Shown: positions 23,722-37,912, counted from the first letter of the stretch. The stretch: DNA of 64,000 nucleotides from Lenzites betulinus (GCA_022264855.1 JABYQU010000012.1:186001-250000); one strand, 5' to 3'. The notes: generated by a model from the sequence alone, not told the origin. Made by a program: numbers and translations.

Positions 23722-24050
23722 GGTACAAGTCGAGGTCAAGAGCAAGTGACACCTTCGGCGCCAATATACGCCAGCTGCGACAAACAAATCCTATCTGCAA
23801 GTGTATTTGATCTGAGTCAGATGAACATCACACGAGGACCTCAGCATGTTGCCCGCTGCTTGCACAATGGCCTCATGAACATAACTCTCAAACATCGTTA
23901 TGGGTGGGCTGCAGCTCTTGCTGCCCGTAGTGGTACAATGATTCCATGTTATGAGTATCGATGCATGAGCATACGTAAAACATGAAGAGCGACGAGCATA
24001 GACCTCATGACGGATGTGACGGCGGGAGGTGAGGTTGAGAGTCGCATGTT
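23722..24050. other. Spacer, promoter of the SR-rich gene and 3-prime region of eL21
   Basis: About 330 bp. Both neighbours are on the minus strand, so it holds the end of the eL21 transcript and the promoter of the SR-rich gene. No further features seen. Confidence 0.5.
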
Positions 24051-24716
24051 TTAGATGGTGGTCTCGTAAGGTACAGGGGTCATGGTCTGGGGAGCGTTGT
24101 CCTTTATCGAGACGGTGCGCGCAGAGCGGGGGAGGACCGGCTGGCGCTTGAGGCTGACACGCTCTGGAAGGCACAGAAGAATATGTGGTGAGGGACAGCT
24201 AATAAGAGCTACACGCGATAAAGATGCTTACCACCCTTGGTGCGGGCCTCAGCGTGCGCATCGTGGTTCCGCTGAACACGGTCAAGGAACTCCTGCCTGC
24301 ACTTCGAGTGCCTGATGTGCTCAACACGGAGGTTTACGCGCTTCTCGATGTAGCGGTTGCCGACGACCTTGTTGATGATGACGCCGACAGCACGGGGAGT
24401 CACGTTGTAGATGATGCCAGTGCGACTGAAATCGTGCAGCTTGTAAGTCAAGAACGCACAAAATCCTACATCCTTCATACTAACCCGTGGTAGTACTTGT
24501 GGGGCATACCCTTTTGCTGTGCGGCATTGGCCTTGATGTCGACAATGTCACCGATCTGGAAGTTGACGAGGTACGTCGACAGCTTGATCGGGCCATGCTC
24601 TACGGGACGACCCTCAGCTTTCGATGCTGGTAGACGCAAGATCAAAGTTCCGCACCCTTGAAGCCCCGCTTGAACATGTCGCGCGTGCGCGCGCGGTAAC
24701 CGAAGGAGTGAGGCAT
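24051..24716 (-). CDS. RPL21: 60S ribosomal protein eL21
   Basis: A cytosolic large-subunit ribosomal protein. Exons 24656-24716, 24485-24599, 24232-24425 and 24051-24163 total 483 nt, giving 160 residues, the exact usual length. The sequence begins [20 protein letters not shown], continues [20 protein letters not shown], has [20 protein letters not shown], and ends [20 protein letters not shown] plus ETTI. All are signatures of eL21. The start is unambiguous. It is divergent from uS4 across a 260-bp shared promoter. Confidence 0.97.
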
Positions 24717-24976
24717 CTTGAGGACTACGAGAGAATGAGCTCGGGGACATCCAGCACAGCGAGCAAGGAGATACTAACAGTCGTCGGCGTTGGTGCTGGG
24801 TCTATGCAGTAGTGCAAACTTAGGCGGGGAGCGGAAGTTGCCGAGTGGCTGAGTGCTACTGTACAGTAGTGGCGGAGGCCGAACCTTGCGTGTTTGCCGG
24901 AGTTTGCACACACCAGAGAACAGCCCGCAAGACCAGCGCCTAGGCACCTCCGTCGTTTCCGCCATCCTCAAGAAAA
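24717..24976. promoter_or_regulatory. Shared promoter of two ribosomal protein genes with a 14-bp palindrome
   Basis: 260 bp between divergent start codons. Near its centre, at 24856-24869, is a perfect palindrome CTACTGTACAGTAG. Symmetric placement between co-regulated ribosomal protein genes makes it a candidate binding site, though short palindromes also arise by chance. Confidence 0.45.
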
Positions 24977-25814
24977 ATGCCCAGGTAATGTTCCCGTAGT
25001 TGGTGCGCGTATTGTCGTCGTGCTCACACTCTGTGTATAGGGCTCCGCGGAACCACAGCAAGACGTGAGCATATCTCATTATTCAAGATCCACTTTAGTG
25101 GCGGGATGCACCGTGCTGATCACAGCCGTGCCCCATATTCGCTTTGGCGATAACTTTGCAGTTACAAGGTCCCCCGTCGTCCCTTCGAGTCGGCTCGTCT
25201 CGATGCCGAGCTGAAGGTGCGTTAGACTGCGTCCTTTTGCCACGCTTGATACCGACCACCCATATCATGCTAGCTCGCGGGCGAGTACGGTCTCCGCAAC
25301 AAGCGCGAGATCTGGCGCATTGGTCTCATCCTGTCCAAGATTCGTCGTGCCGCTCGTGAGCTGCTCAAGCTTGACGACAAGGACCCCAAGCGCCTCTTCG
25401 AGGGTAACGCCCTCATTCGCCGTCTCGTGCGCATCGGTGTGCTCGACGAGTCCCGCATGCGTCTCGATTACGTGCTGTCCCTGAAGATCGAAGACTTCTT
25501 GGAGCGTCGTCTCCAGACCCAGGTCTTCAAGAGCGGCCTTGCGAAGTCCATCCACCACGCTCGTGTCCTCATCAGGCAAAGGCACATTCGGTCAGTTCCC
25601 TCGCTGTGCTCAAGAGACTAGTGTTCATGTTTTGTATAGCGTCGGCAAGCAAATCGTCAACGTTCCTTCCTTCGTCGTCCGCCTGGACTCCCAAAAGCAC
25701 ATCGACTTCGCCCTTACCTCGCCATACGGTGGTGGCCGCCCCGGTCGTGTCAAGCGCAAGCGTGTTGCTGCTGCTGCCAAGAAGGAGGAGGGTGGCGAGG
25801 AGGAAGAGGAGTAA
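24977..25814 (+). CDS. RPS9: 40S ribosomal protein uS4 (S9)
   Basis: A small-subunit ribosomal protein that helps set decoding accuracy. Exons 24977-24984, 25041-25064, 25162-25216, 25274-25590 and 25640-25814 sum to 579 nt, giving 192 residues. The first coding exon is 8 nt. The sequence reads [20 protein letters not shown], then [15 protein letters not shown], the S4 RNA-binding domain with [20 protein letters not shown] and [20 protein letters not shown], and the C-terminus [16 protein letters not shown] with an acidic tail. All parts are canonical. Confidence 0.96.
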
Positions 25815-26205
25815 ACGCCCAGTCGACCTATCCCATCTATCGCGTATGTTCTATATCTCATGTGGGTCTGTCTGTATGGCTACGTATGCAACGTGTATGC
25901 AGCAGCTCCGGGCCAAAAGGTCAGCCGCGTTATCACACTGTATTTACTAAGAGCCTTGATCAGTGTGATCGAACATTGACGACTTCATCGGCTACTATCA
26001 ACCAATTAGGTGACCACTGAGCGTGAATTTCGACCATCTGCTTCACGCAGTCGTCCAACATTCCCGGGTGAGTGTTTAAGTAGTTGTCGGCAAATGGCAT
26101 GGGGTAGCAGCTAAGTTGCATAACCGATTGCATTACATATGCTACATCGTTGAGGGGATTCGTAAAACATGCTGCCTTGTCCCTGGCCGGTCCCCAAATG
26201 ATTCT
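25815..26205. other. Convergent spacer
   Basis: About 390 bp between the stop codons of uS4 and the GDSL hydrolase. AT-rich compared with the flanking genes, as expected for 3-prime UTRs. No gene seen. Confidence 0.5.
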
Positions 26206-27590
26206 CTAGGCCCAACCATCTACGCCACCCTGGAACTGTTTAAACAGCTCGATGGGGAAAGCTTTTGCCATTGCCGTATAGCCTGCAACGTTCGGGTGAA
26301 GGAAATCTCCCGAGTTAAAGTCATCCCTTAACTGGCTCGGGGCGGTAGTGTTGTGCACCACAGCGTCGAAGTCGATGACCCCGTCGAACTCCCCGCTCGT
26401 CCGGATAAAGCTGTTAACACGCTGGCGCGTCGCTTCGCGGACGGGGCTCGAGTACGCCTGGATCGCGGCGTTGAACCCGGGCGCGCTGAACGGCGTGATC
26501 GTCGCGGCGAAGATGGGGAGACTCGCCGCGTGTGCGCGCACGATGAACTGCTTCAGCGCGCCGATGACCGCGTCGCCGATCGCCTGCTGTGCTTCCTGCG
26601 TGGGGTCGGCGACGCCGATGTCGTTCACGCCCTCGAAGACGACGACGTAGCTCACGCCGGGCTGGGAGAGCACGTCCCTGTCGAAGCGGCCGAGCGCGTT
26701 CGGGCCAAGGCCGTCGGCGAGGATGCGGTTCCCGCCTGCGGCCTGGTTGGCGAACGCGAGCGTGTTAAGGGAGGGGTCGGGCGAGGCGTGCACACGCGCG
26801 AAGAGCAGGTCAGGCCAGCGGTTGTTCTTGTCGGTGTCGCTGCCACGGCCGTCGGTGATGCTGTCGCCGACGAACGCGACGGTGCGCTCCGTCTTCGGGA
26901 CCCATGCGTCGAGCGTACTGATGAAGAACCTGCAGAAATGTGAGTTCTCGAATGATGTGAGAGTAAACTGCTGGATACTGACCAGTGTGCGACGTTTTGC
27001 AGCGCCGAGCCGGTCAGGTTTGCCGCCTTGACCTGGTTGCCGAACGTAAACCAGCTGGTCGTCCTACTGCCGGGATGGCTCGTGATGTCGTTGGTGGTTT
27101 GGCCACTAGCGAGGAAGATGCTGATGCTGAGCTCCGTGCCCGCCTGGATGTCGAAGTCCACCGGATCCGAAACGGCTAGCGCGCCATTTGGAATCGTGAA
27201 CGAGGGCGACCCGCTGAACGTGAGCGTCTTCAGCGTGCTTGGCTCGATCGCAGGTATGCCCGGGATACCTCCGAAGGGGCGCGCGATGGTCACCGCGGTA
27301 ATGGGTAGGTCGGTTGTACCGAACGCGTTCGAGATGCGAAGGCGGATGTGAGGGGAGGTGGCTGTCACATGGATCGTCTGGCGGATGGTGGTATCGTTGA
27401 AGACGAGACCGGTTGTGTTAAACGGTGGATTCGGTAGATTCGCGGACTCGGTCAGCTGGGGCATCGACGTCCAGGCGGCGATCCAATGGCCCGGAGAGTG
27501 GACGCTGACCGCGCGTTCCAGGTTCGCGACATGGCCAAACGCGAGAGACACGAAACCGAGGAAGGTGATTGAGAGACGCGTCGCCAGCAT
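26206..27590 (-). CDS. Secreted SGNH/GDSL-type esterase or lipase
   Basis: Exons 26983-27590 and 26206-26929 give 443 residues. An N-terminal signal peptide (MLATRLSITFLGFVSLAFGH) targets the secretory pathway, and N-glycosylation sequons occur throughout. A beta-rich N-terminal domain of about 200 residues precedes the SGNH fold, which starts AFVGDSITDGRGSDTD with the nucleophile Ser. Block III is FEGVNDIG (Asn), and block V is DFLHPNVAGYTAMA with the catalytic Asp/His pair. All catalytic residues are present. This two-domain form is common in wood- and litter-decaying fungi, where such enzymes deacylate polysaccharides or lipids; the substrate here is unknown. Confidence 0.92.
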
Positions 27591-28187
27591 TGTGCGTAGT
27601 TTTTCGGACTCGTGCGGTGCTTAAACAACGTCGAGAGCGGGTTGGGCGGGCTCAGCCTGGCCCGCCCCGTCCAGCGCGAGCTTCGTTTATATATTGTGGC
27701 ACGAGAGGGGCGATCGCGCGGGGAGCAGCTGACCGCGTCCTCTGCGCTGGCGGTGGCCAGCGTAGCACAACTTCGACCGCGATGTCCGCATAGTCCGAGG
27801 ATGGCCCGGGCCGCACGCTGTTCTGCGAGGCGTTAGGGCGCCTTTGGCAGGCGTTCTTACTGTTCTTACCGTCACCAGCCATCACATGGCCTCCGCACTC
27901 TCGACATCAGAGAAGAAGATGAAAGTTCTGTCTGCATGTGCAGAGGATTCGAGCCGGGGTGCCATAACCCCCGCGTGGTCTCACTGATCACGATAAGAAC
28001 AAAGTATGAATACATGTACCCCAGGTGAGACAGAGAGATGGGGCCTCTCTTCGAGAGACACCACCGCCCAACAGAAAGGTGAGTACTTGACATACTTCAC
28101 GCTTCTCTAATAAATGAAGCTGAACGTCACCTTGTTACGTAGGCTCTCCATCTATAGCCAACCGTGTCCGGCTTGAGTCCTGAGAGA
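27591..28187. promoter_or_regulatory. Divergent promoter, GDSL hydrolase / GH20 hexosaminidase
   Basis: About 600 bp between divergent starts of two secreted hydrolases. TATATAAA on the minus strand (27686-27693) lies about 100 bp upstream of the GDSL start. No tRNA or other gene is seen in the spacer. Confidence 0.55.
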
Positions 28188-30327
28188 ATGCTCCTGAAAC
28201 CGGTCATCCTCCTGATCATTACTACCTGCTCGAAGGCACTCGGTGGTAGTCTCGAGCCACAAATACCCTCCATCACATCGTTTGCGCCCTCACATGGCTC
28301 GTTTGCGCTGTCATCCGCAGTGCAAATTGTCGTAGACAGCAAGCACGCCAGCCACGGCTCCCCGTCACTCCTCGACTTCGCTCGCACGTTTCGGGATGAT
28401 CTTAGGGATGTCGTCCCACACTCTGGTCTAGCCCCCGTCTTGCTGTCTTCTGTGGGCCCCAGTGCCGCCTCAGGTACACCGACGATATACCTCACCTTGG
28501 ATGTATCCCTCAACTATACGCTTTACAACGGCCAGCCTACCGACGAGGGATATGATATTCAGGTTGCGCAAGGCTCGGTGACAGTCAAGAGCTCTGCCCC
28601 TCGGGGCGTGTGGTGGGGTACCAGGACTCTCCTACAACAGGCTGCTGTGCAACTCGCACGAGGAGCAAAGACTGTGTCCTTCCCGGCAGGGAGTATATCT
28701 GACTCGCCTGGTTGGGAGGTACGCGGCTTCATGCTGGATGCGGGAAGACACTGGTTTGAAACATCTTTCTTGAGTAATACCAGCACTTCTAAAGTTAGGA
28801 TGTGAGAGTGTCGTACTGATATTTTTGTCGACAGGCGACTTGTGTATCTATACCTCCTTCTTCAAGATCAACGAGATGCATCTACACGCCTCAGATAACC
28901 TGTGGAATCCCGCATTCCTTTACGGCGATGGGAACGAGGGTTGGAAGAACTTGTACGCTGCGTTCCGGTTCCAGCCCCCTCCCGGATCGGCCCTCGATGG
29001 CCTAGTTCCCAGGAAGAACGAGAGCTGGACGAAGCAAGACTTCCTGGAGATGCAAGATACTTGTGCCAAACATGGCGTGACGGTCATCCCAGAAATTGAT
29101 ACTCCAGGCCATTCCCTCGTCATCAACCAGTGGAAGCCAGAGCTTATGGAAAATGGGGCACCAGACCACCTCAATCTCTCCTACCCAGACACAATCCCTA
29201 CAATTAAGTCAATCTGGAATGAATTCTTGCCCTGGTTCACCGCGCCCGAGGTCTCCATCGGCGCAGACGAGTACGACGCGGCGCTCGCGAACGACTACAT
29301 CTCCTTCGTGAACACAATGTCCGACCACATCGCCTCCACATCCCACAAGTCAACCCGCATCTGGGGCACGAACGAGCCGAGCAAGACGCTCTCAGTCTCC
29401 GCGAACATCACCATCCAGCACTGGGACTTCCCGGGGGACGACATCCCCGTGCAGCTCCTCGCGCAGGGCTACCGCGTGATCAACTCCGAGCAGGCCTTCC
29501 TCTACCTCGACGGCAAGACGTCCGAGGACAACCAGTTCCCGCAGGAGCTCGACCAGGACCTCATGTGGGCCGGGGCGCCCGACGGCACCGGGTGGGCGCC
29601 GAACGTCTTCTCGCCCACGGACGCGGCGAACAACACGCGCGCGGACGCGCCGGGGCTGCGCGGCGCGGTGTTCGCGCTCTGGAACGACTGGGGCAACAAC
29701 GCGACGACCGCGCTCGAGATCTACTACCAGCTCGCGCGCTCCGCCGCCGTCTTCGCGGAGAAGGCGTGGGCGGGCAGCGGCGTGCGCCCCGCGACGGAGC
29801 TGGCGCGCGCGGACTTCGACGCGGTGTACCCGCTGCTGAACGCGGCTGCCCCGGGGCAGAACTTGAATCGCGTCGTGCAGCCTGCGCAGGGGGATCTCGT
29901 GTTCGCGTATGCGGCGCCGCACGCGTCGCTCGACACGAACGTTCCATCTGTCGGCCCACCGTACACGCTCTCGTTCAGCGTCAAGCCTGACGCACGAGAC
30001 CCCGGAGCGGGGCTGCTGTTCTCTGGGATCGACTCGAAGTTGCACGTCGCGAATTTGACGTTCGAGGCGACGGGCCAGCTATATGCGCTTGGGTACGTTC
30101 TCCCCCAGGATAGGTTCACCTCCGTCGCGATCCATGCGACGCGCGAGTATACGTATGCGGTGATCGACGGAGATGAGGAGCATCCCCGCTATTGGTACAC
30201 GCTGATGGACATTTGGGGCGATTATATGGCGCTGGGGAATATGTCGTTCGCGGCGCCGTCCCAGCAGATTGGTGGCGGCGGTTTCAAGGGCACAATTAAG
30301 GACGTGAAGTTGACTCTGGGTGAATGA
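28188..30327 (+). CDS. Glycoside hydrolase family 20 beta-N-acetylhexosaminidase
   Basis: A secreted exo-enzyme that removes N-acetylglucosamine or N-acetylgalactosamine from chitooligomers or glycans. Exons 28188-28773 and 28835-30327 give 692 residues. The ATG at 28188 starts a signal peptide (MLLKPVILLIITTCSKALGG). A GH20b-like N-terminal domain follows, then the catalytic barrel with HLHASDNLWNPAF, VTVIPEIDTPGHSL and the catalytic Asp-Glu pair in EVSIGADEYDAALAND (about residue 340). Barrel end motifs are MWAGAP and ALWNDWGNN. A beta-sandwich C-terminal region of ~200 residues ends DVKLTLGE. The longer build resembles bacterial-type GH20 proteins more than the compact Nag1 type. Catalytic residues are intact. 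GC content rises sharply in the 29.4-29.9 kb part. Confidence 0.92.
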
Positions 30328-30571
30328 ATTAACGCAGGAATGTACTTACAGTATGCATACCCACCTGCACGATGTATCAATATCCGTTCGAAATGTAAAG
30401 TTGAGTGAAGGGTACGTATGTATATCAGTATCATAACCTGACTGGTCCATCCATGCTACAAACCACGCGGAGACTACACATCCAGTACTCATACAAATTG
30501 ATATGCAAGGACACTATAGCAAGAGCAGCGACAGCGACGACCACTGCAATCCCTTGGTATCAAACCTATCT

Positions 30572-32498
30572 TCAATTCCGCCACCTCCCGGGTCCTTGTG
30601 GATCGCTCAGTCGGTCAATCAGACGGGAAGGCGGCGCCCTCCCCCCATCTCCCCCGCCGCCGCGCTGCTGACCCTCGAACCCACCCATCGGGGCCTGCGG
30701 ACGCGCCGGCAGCCCATGCATACCCGGCCTCGGAGGAAGGAACTGAGGTGGGGGACGCGGCGGCGGTCCGTCCTGCACATACCCTCCGCGTCCGTGGGGC
30801 GGCCCTCTGTCGGTCTGCGCATACCCTCCGCCTCCGCGGGGCGGTCCTCGGTCGGTTTGCGGATATGCATTGGGGCGCGGATATTGTCGGGGTGGGTATG
30901 GTTGTTGTGCGCTTGAAGGCGGAGGCCGGCGTCCGGGCTGTGGGCCCTGTGGAGGCCGCGAGTTATGGATCTCATGTAGGGCGTGCATGAGGCGTCCCGA
31001 GGTGACGATGTCCTTTAGAAGCACGCGGTGGGCGAGAGTCTGTACGGGCGCAGATGAGCCACAAGGGTCGTATGCAGGAAAAGAATGCTCACGGATTCGG
31101 ACACGCCGACGATAGTTCCGAGGATATTGTGTGAGGAGGATGCAGGATCGAAGGGGTATGCCTGGACGAGAGCGCGTGCATCCCGGAACAGAGCACGGAT
31201 CTTCCGAATTTTGCTAGTCGGACGGCCGACGTCGTTATCTACGTTCCACATGAATCAGCCACCCATACAGCACAGGCGGAATCTAATGCGCAACGGATAT
31301 ACCTGGGTTCAAGAGACACTCGATGGACACCTTCTCCGGATTGTTGGGGTTCACCCATCCCTTGTCCTCTTTCGACATAAGCTTGCCCTCCGTGACAGAG
31401 ACATACGACGTCTCATACGGGAACTCGTCCGCGTAATACTCCAAAAAGTCAGTCAACAGCACACCCAGACTCTCGCTCTCGAGCGGCTGGTCGATGTATG
31501 CGGCGGGACGCCCTGCAGGATTGAGTTGCAGGAAGCTGAGAGTGAGGAGGATGAGGGCGTAGCTGCTCAGGCCGCTGCTGGAGGCGGAGTTGAGGCCGTG
31601 CCTCGAGAGCAGGCTTTTGAGCGTCATCACGAGATAGCGCAGGGCGGGTACGCGCTGGAAGTAGTCACGCAGGATCGGCACCGCACGCAGACCGTCCGGG
31701 GCGTTCATGCTGATGTCAATCTTCAGAGACCCTGTAAATATTCTCAGCAAATCGTACGATTCGGGGTGTGGCGGATGGTATGTACCAAGGTCGGGGAAAG
31801 TCTTGAAGGAAATGAGAGGAACGCGAGCGTGGGCAACAACGTGGGTGTGGTCGGTCACTCCGGTACTGCGCATCCTGGCCGCGAGCTGGAAGAGCACCCT
31901 CCTCTTCGTTTCGTCATCATACGGATGAGGTACCGTGATGACCAAGTCAGTATCGCTATACGCACCGCACACAACACAGGTCCCCTCTCAGCCTCACCGT
32001 CCGACTAGGAGGAAGAAGAAAACGCACCCGTCTGGCAGATACAAATCCTGCGCAACGCTTCCAAACGTGTCCACCGCGGCCCGTGGCAGCCTCCCTCTAA
32101 TTACCTCCGCGACCTGCGCGATCACGACCGCGCGCGCATGGCGTTCGTCCGGCGTCGGCGCCACATGCGCGAAGAACGCAACTATCTCGTCGTGCAGCCT
32201 GCTCACACACGTCACGCACGTCCAGCGCACACACAGACGAATCACATACCTCTTCTCCTTGCTCTTGTATACCCCCGGGCCCAGCGCATCTATCCACGGG
32301 GTGCTGTAGACCTCAGTTTCGACAGGGACTTCGTTGGCGTCGCCGGCCTCGGTAGCGGTTGCGTCAGAGCCGGGGCCCCGCTTGCGCTTGGGCCGTCGTC
32401 GCTTTTTGTCGTCTGTCTTCTTCTCCTCGCTGAGGACGGTTGCGGGTCGCTCAGGGAGGCTGCTTGGGCCAGCAACAGCTGGTGTGGTTGCGGCGTCC
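30572..32498 (-). CDS. cid14: Non-canonical poly(A) polymerase, TRF4/Cid14 type (5-prime exon unresolved)
   Basis: The catalytic subunit of TRAMP-like nuclear RNA surveillance, which adds short A tails that feed RNAs to the exosome. Coding exons 32250-32498, 31955-32198 (ends about 32028), 31786-31955, 31303-31731, 31093-31238 and 30572-31039 can be joined in phase. The nucleotidyltransferase signature is FGSVAQDLYLPDGDTDLVIT, with the third carboxylate in SLKIDISMN. The PAP/central domain has LRYLVMTLKSLLSRHGLNSA and SSYALILLTLSFLQLN. The PAP-associated domain carries NDVGRPTSKIRKIRALFRDA. The C-terminal tail is RG- and proline-rich (DRGPPRGGGGYAQTDRGPP). The N-terminus holds a basic patch KKRRRPKRKRG. 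The frame before 32498 has stops, so the start lies in an earlier exon I could not fix. Confidence 0.88.
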
Positions 32499-32574
32499 CT
32501 ATCAGAGCGTCATTACGCGGGATTCCATGTGGAAGACCCGGCCGGGCGCACATAGCGTATACTTGTATGGTCAA

Positions 32575-32890
32575 TGCGAAAGAGAGCCTGCGCTGAAAAG
32601 CGTCTCAAGCGTAGTGGTGCAGGTAAGATGTGAGAGTGGGAAGATACAAGAGGTGTTAGGTTCAGTTGCGAGGCTGATGCGAGCGCCTAGGCTATTGGGC
32701 CACAATAAGCAACACGCTCACGTGACCGACGCGTCGCGTGTATGGGCGATATTCCGCGATCAACACAGACAGTGAACAATTCTAGCGATGTATTAACACA
32801 ACAATGCGATTCAGACGAGTTGTTACAGTCTACGAGCACAGCGACTTCTCAAGCATACAGCGACTCCTTCCTTATAGTCCGTAGGATATT
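32575..32890. other. Spacer between enolase and poly(A) polymerase genes
   Basis: About 300 bp, holding the enolase 3-prime UTR and the start region of the poly(A) polymerase gene. No independent gene seen. Confidence 0.45.
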
Positions 32891-34735
<1,845 letters not shown>

Positions 34736-36543
34736 ATCGATGGAGGGAAGGCAAGAGCGGTGGAGAGCCTCTGCGCGCGCCGTCGCGCGTACTTCTATCG
34801 CGCCGAATTCCCACGGTGCTTCGGGCGTTTATCTATGGCCCATCCTCGAACGGTCGATCGGAGAGACGCCCGCGTAATGGATCGTGCTGGGCCGAGTCAA
34901 CGACGCGCTCTCGCTCTGCCCACTCGTTCTCGCACGATCTTCTCCACCTGCCCTGGACGCAGTCCTTGGCTTGTTCCTGTGCTGCAAACGCTGATTGGGC
35001 AGCACTCGAGACACCGAGTCGACGCCTGGACAGCACTGCAGGCCTAGGGCCCGACCAGGTGCCCCTGCACGCCGCATACTTGATCCAAGACGAATGGGAG
35101 CACATGCGTTCCAGCTGGCGTTCTGCTACTATGTATCAGGTCATCCGGGGTCGCCATTGGCTCTGTTGCCATTCACTCAAATTTCGCTCATCCTGCTTCG
35201 GCCGGCACGCGCGATCTAGCATACGTCCATGATCCCGTCGGAAGCTGCGGGCTTTCGTCATCTTCTCGCCTTCTACATGGACCCGGAGCGCGAAGCTGCA
35301 GGCTGGACCGCCCAGAACATTCAAAGGTAGGTCAGACCACCGACCAATCACACGACGATCCTACAGCCAGAATATCTTCCGCATGTCACCGCACCAGTCG
35401 CGGCTTCGTTGACTTCTTGGAATGTTCCCGCAAAGATCTGCCCCCGCCGCTACTCCCTCGCGGTCATTATCATATCATAGGCACGTATACTGCAGTTTAT
35501 CATGTTTCCAGGAAGGTTAGTATCTCGAGCTGATTGTGCTGACCATATCATCACGTAGTCTTTCATATTGGTGAGTTTACGCTCCGCGTCTTTTAGTCAT
35601 AGGATAGCCGTTATAGTCGATATCGCGGTTATTTCCCTCTCTATGCTGGGCGCAGTTACTTAGGCTACCTGCCTTGAATGTTGAACGTGGGTCAGTCCAA
35701 GGAGTGTCTGTGCGCTGCCCAGCTGAGTTCATTACACATGCTTCTCACGTGTCCGACTACGGGCTCATATCGCAACGTCGTTGGAAGTGTTCACGGAACT
35801 GAAGCACTCACATCTGGCCCCACGTCAGGACATAGGGAATAGGTACGTCGTCATCAACGGGGGGCCAATGGCGTGAGACATGTTCCTAGCAAGTGCGGTA
35901 CTACGCCAAAGCGGCGCAATCAGCTGCACCGTCTGCGTCACCGACGCACCCATAATAGGATGGCGCCGACGGGTCGCACACACGTACATATTCCGACAAC
36001 ACAGTCAGTAATACCGTTTTGGTCGCGCACGTTGATATGGCACCATCATCGTAGCTAGCCTGTGCATTACCTACTGCCGCTATCGCGCGCGGGCGCTGTA
36101 TCCTGGTGCCGCACAGCTGTCCGGGCAGGTACCGCTGCGGTCCCACTCCGGACGGCTGCACGCACGCGCTCCGACTGGGAGGCACGTACGATAGAGCATC
36201 GCGGCGGAGGACCGTGCATGACCGTGCTTGGGGTCCGTGTCGGCGCTCCACCGTTACGGACGCGGTGATCCCCCCGCGCCCCTCCATCCTTGTCCCGAGC
36301 CAGCTCCGGTCGTCTCAGGTTCGGACGCAGTCTCCCCTCGCTCGCGCCGTCTTATCTGCCGCCCTCCATACCGCGCCTCCGCTTCCCCCTCTTCAACCAC
36401 TACCACCACCACCACTGCCAGCCCCGAGTCACTCGCCCCCGTCTTCGACCTCCTCATAGACGTCGAGCTGAATCATACCCCTGTACCATAACGAACCACC
36501 CGACGCACGTCTTATAACCCCCTATACCATATCACCTCTCATA
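34736..36543. other. Gene-poor spacer with one weak small frame
   Basis: About 1.8 kb upstream of enolase and of the proline-rich gene. One small plus-strand exon-like frame begins at 35229 (MIPSEAAGFRHLLAFYMDP) and could splice to a short second exon at about 35370, ending after 49 residues; it has no recognisable family. A CAC/ACC-rich run sits at about 36400-36420, and a pyrimidine-rich leader runs up to 36543. Confidence 0.4.
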
Positions 36544-37349
36544 ATGCCCGCCTTCACGACTCCCGCTGCCCTCCGCCGCCTCTCGCGCGCCGGCAGCCTG
36601 CGCGTCCCGGTTACGACGCCCGCTCCGCAGCCCACCGCCGCCACCGCCACCTCCGACAGCCCCGCCCCAGATACGCCCGCAAGCCCTCTGAGCCCGACGT
36701 CCCCGCGCCCGCTCTCCCCGCTCCTCCAGGCGGCGAGCGACAGCACGGTGCTCAAGGCCGTGCGCGCATACGAGCGCGACAGGCAGCGCGCGCGGAAGAC
36801 GAAGGAGCGCACCGAGCGCGCGCGCGAGCGGCACGAACGCGCGGCTGCCGCCACCGCCACCGCGCCCGACGCGCACGGCGCGGGGCGCCGCGTCGGGAGC
36901 GCGCCGAGCCTGAAGGGTCTTGGCCCGAAAGCGGACGTGGACGCGATGCTGACGCTGACGGCGGCGAGCCCGGGGACGCCGTTCGTGGAGGAGGTGATTG
37001 CGGACGTCGTGGAGCGCGAGACGCGCGCGCGGGGCTCGCTCGAGGTGCAGCTCGCGCAGTTCGTCAAGCCCGCCAAGGTGCGGCGGAGCAAGCCTGGTGA
37101 GTCCTCTTTCCTCCTTCCTCTCGTGGCGTGCTGCGCTGCGCGATATGACACAAGGCTGACGCGGGGACGTGTGCTGCAGCGGGCGAGTTCGAGATCGTGC
37201 CCTCGATACCCGTGGTCATCGCGCTCGACGACCGCCTCGCGGACGACGCGGAGCTCGACGAGCCGTGGGAGCACATCTCCGCGGACGAGCTCGACGAGAA
37301 GCGTGCGGCGCCGCCGTCGTACGCGACCGTCGTCGCGAGCACGGCGTGA
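36544..37349 (+). CDS. Proline/alanine-rich protein of unknown function
   Basis: Exons 36544-37096 and 37180-37349 give 240 residues. The N-terminal ~65 residues are Pro/Ser/Thr-rich (TPASPLSPTSPRPLSPLLQA). A strongly charged helix rich in Arg, Lys and Glu follows at about 75-105 (YERDRQRARKTKERTERARE). The C-terminal part is acidic, with EPWEHISADELDEKRAAPPS. No signal peptide or membrane segment. I do not recognise a family; small conserved basidiomycete proteins of this make-up are common. Intron borders are consensus and keep the frame, and the minus-strand overlapping frames are less protein-like. Confidence 0.65.
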
Positions 37350-37912
37350 AGCTATACCCATACCCCCCAACCAGAACACGAACTCGGACTAGATGCGTGC
37401 TTGTGTACGATACGAATGCGGACCGGGGCGGATCCGACCCGAGGTGCTGCTGCTGCTGCTGCTGCTGCTGCTGCGATAGCGAATAACTTAACACGGACGA
37501 AAGATGTACGAATAGGCGAATGTTGCTGGGAGGGGATAAGAGGAGGAGAGGAATACCCACGTCGGACAGCGCACCACATGAGTGCTTACAGTAACCAGAT
37601 AACCCGCAGTAGTAACGAACTTACGAAACTTCTTACCACCGATTGGTCCCATAGGTGTAATGTGTAACCGATGCTCCCATGTACCCACCGTAACCCAACA
37701 GCCAAACTTGGACTAATGTATATGCCTATGCCTATGCCTATGCCAAGCAGGAGGGAGCGTTCGGACCCGCAGTGAATCCGAGCCTTGGCAAAGCTTGCAT
37801 CCGAGCGAACAGTGTGGTATTCACAGCGATGATAGCAATAAATAGCGGAGCTAGTGCGGATACACATGAACAAGGATAGATGCGCACAGCTAGCAAACAC
37901 AGGCGCAAACTC
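37350..37912. other. Convergent spacer
   Basis: About 560 bp between two converging genes. It contains the GCT microsatellite and a short ATGCCT repeat run at about 37718-37744. No gene seen. Confidence 0.5.
37446..37474 (+). repeat. GCT trinucleotide microsatellite
   Basis: Nine perfect GCT units plus two bases, just downstream of the stop codon of the proline-rich gene, so probably in its 3-prime UTR. Confidence 0.9.

Noticed and set aside
27930..27980. TTCGAGCC-like tRNA T-arm
   Set aside because: No D-arm, anticodon arm or acceptor pairing could be found upstream.
29392..30045. 217-residue minus-strand frame
   Set aside because: Antisense shadow of the GC-rich part of the GH20 gene.
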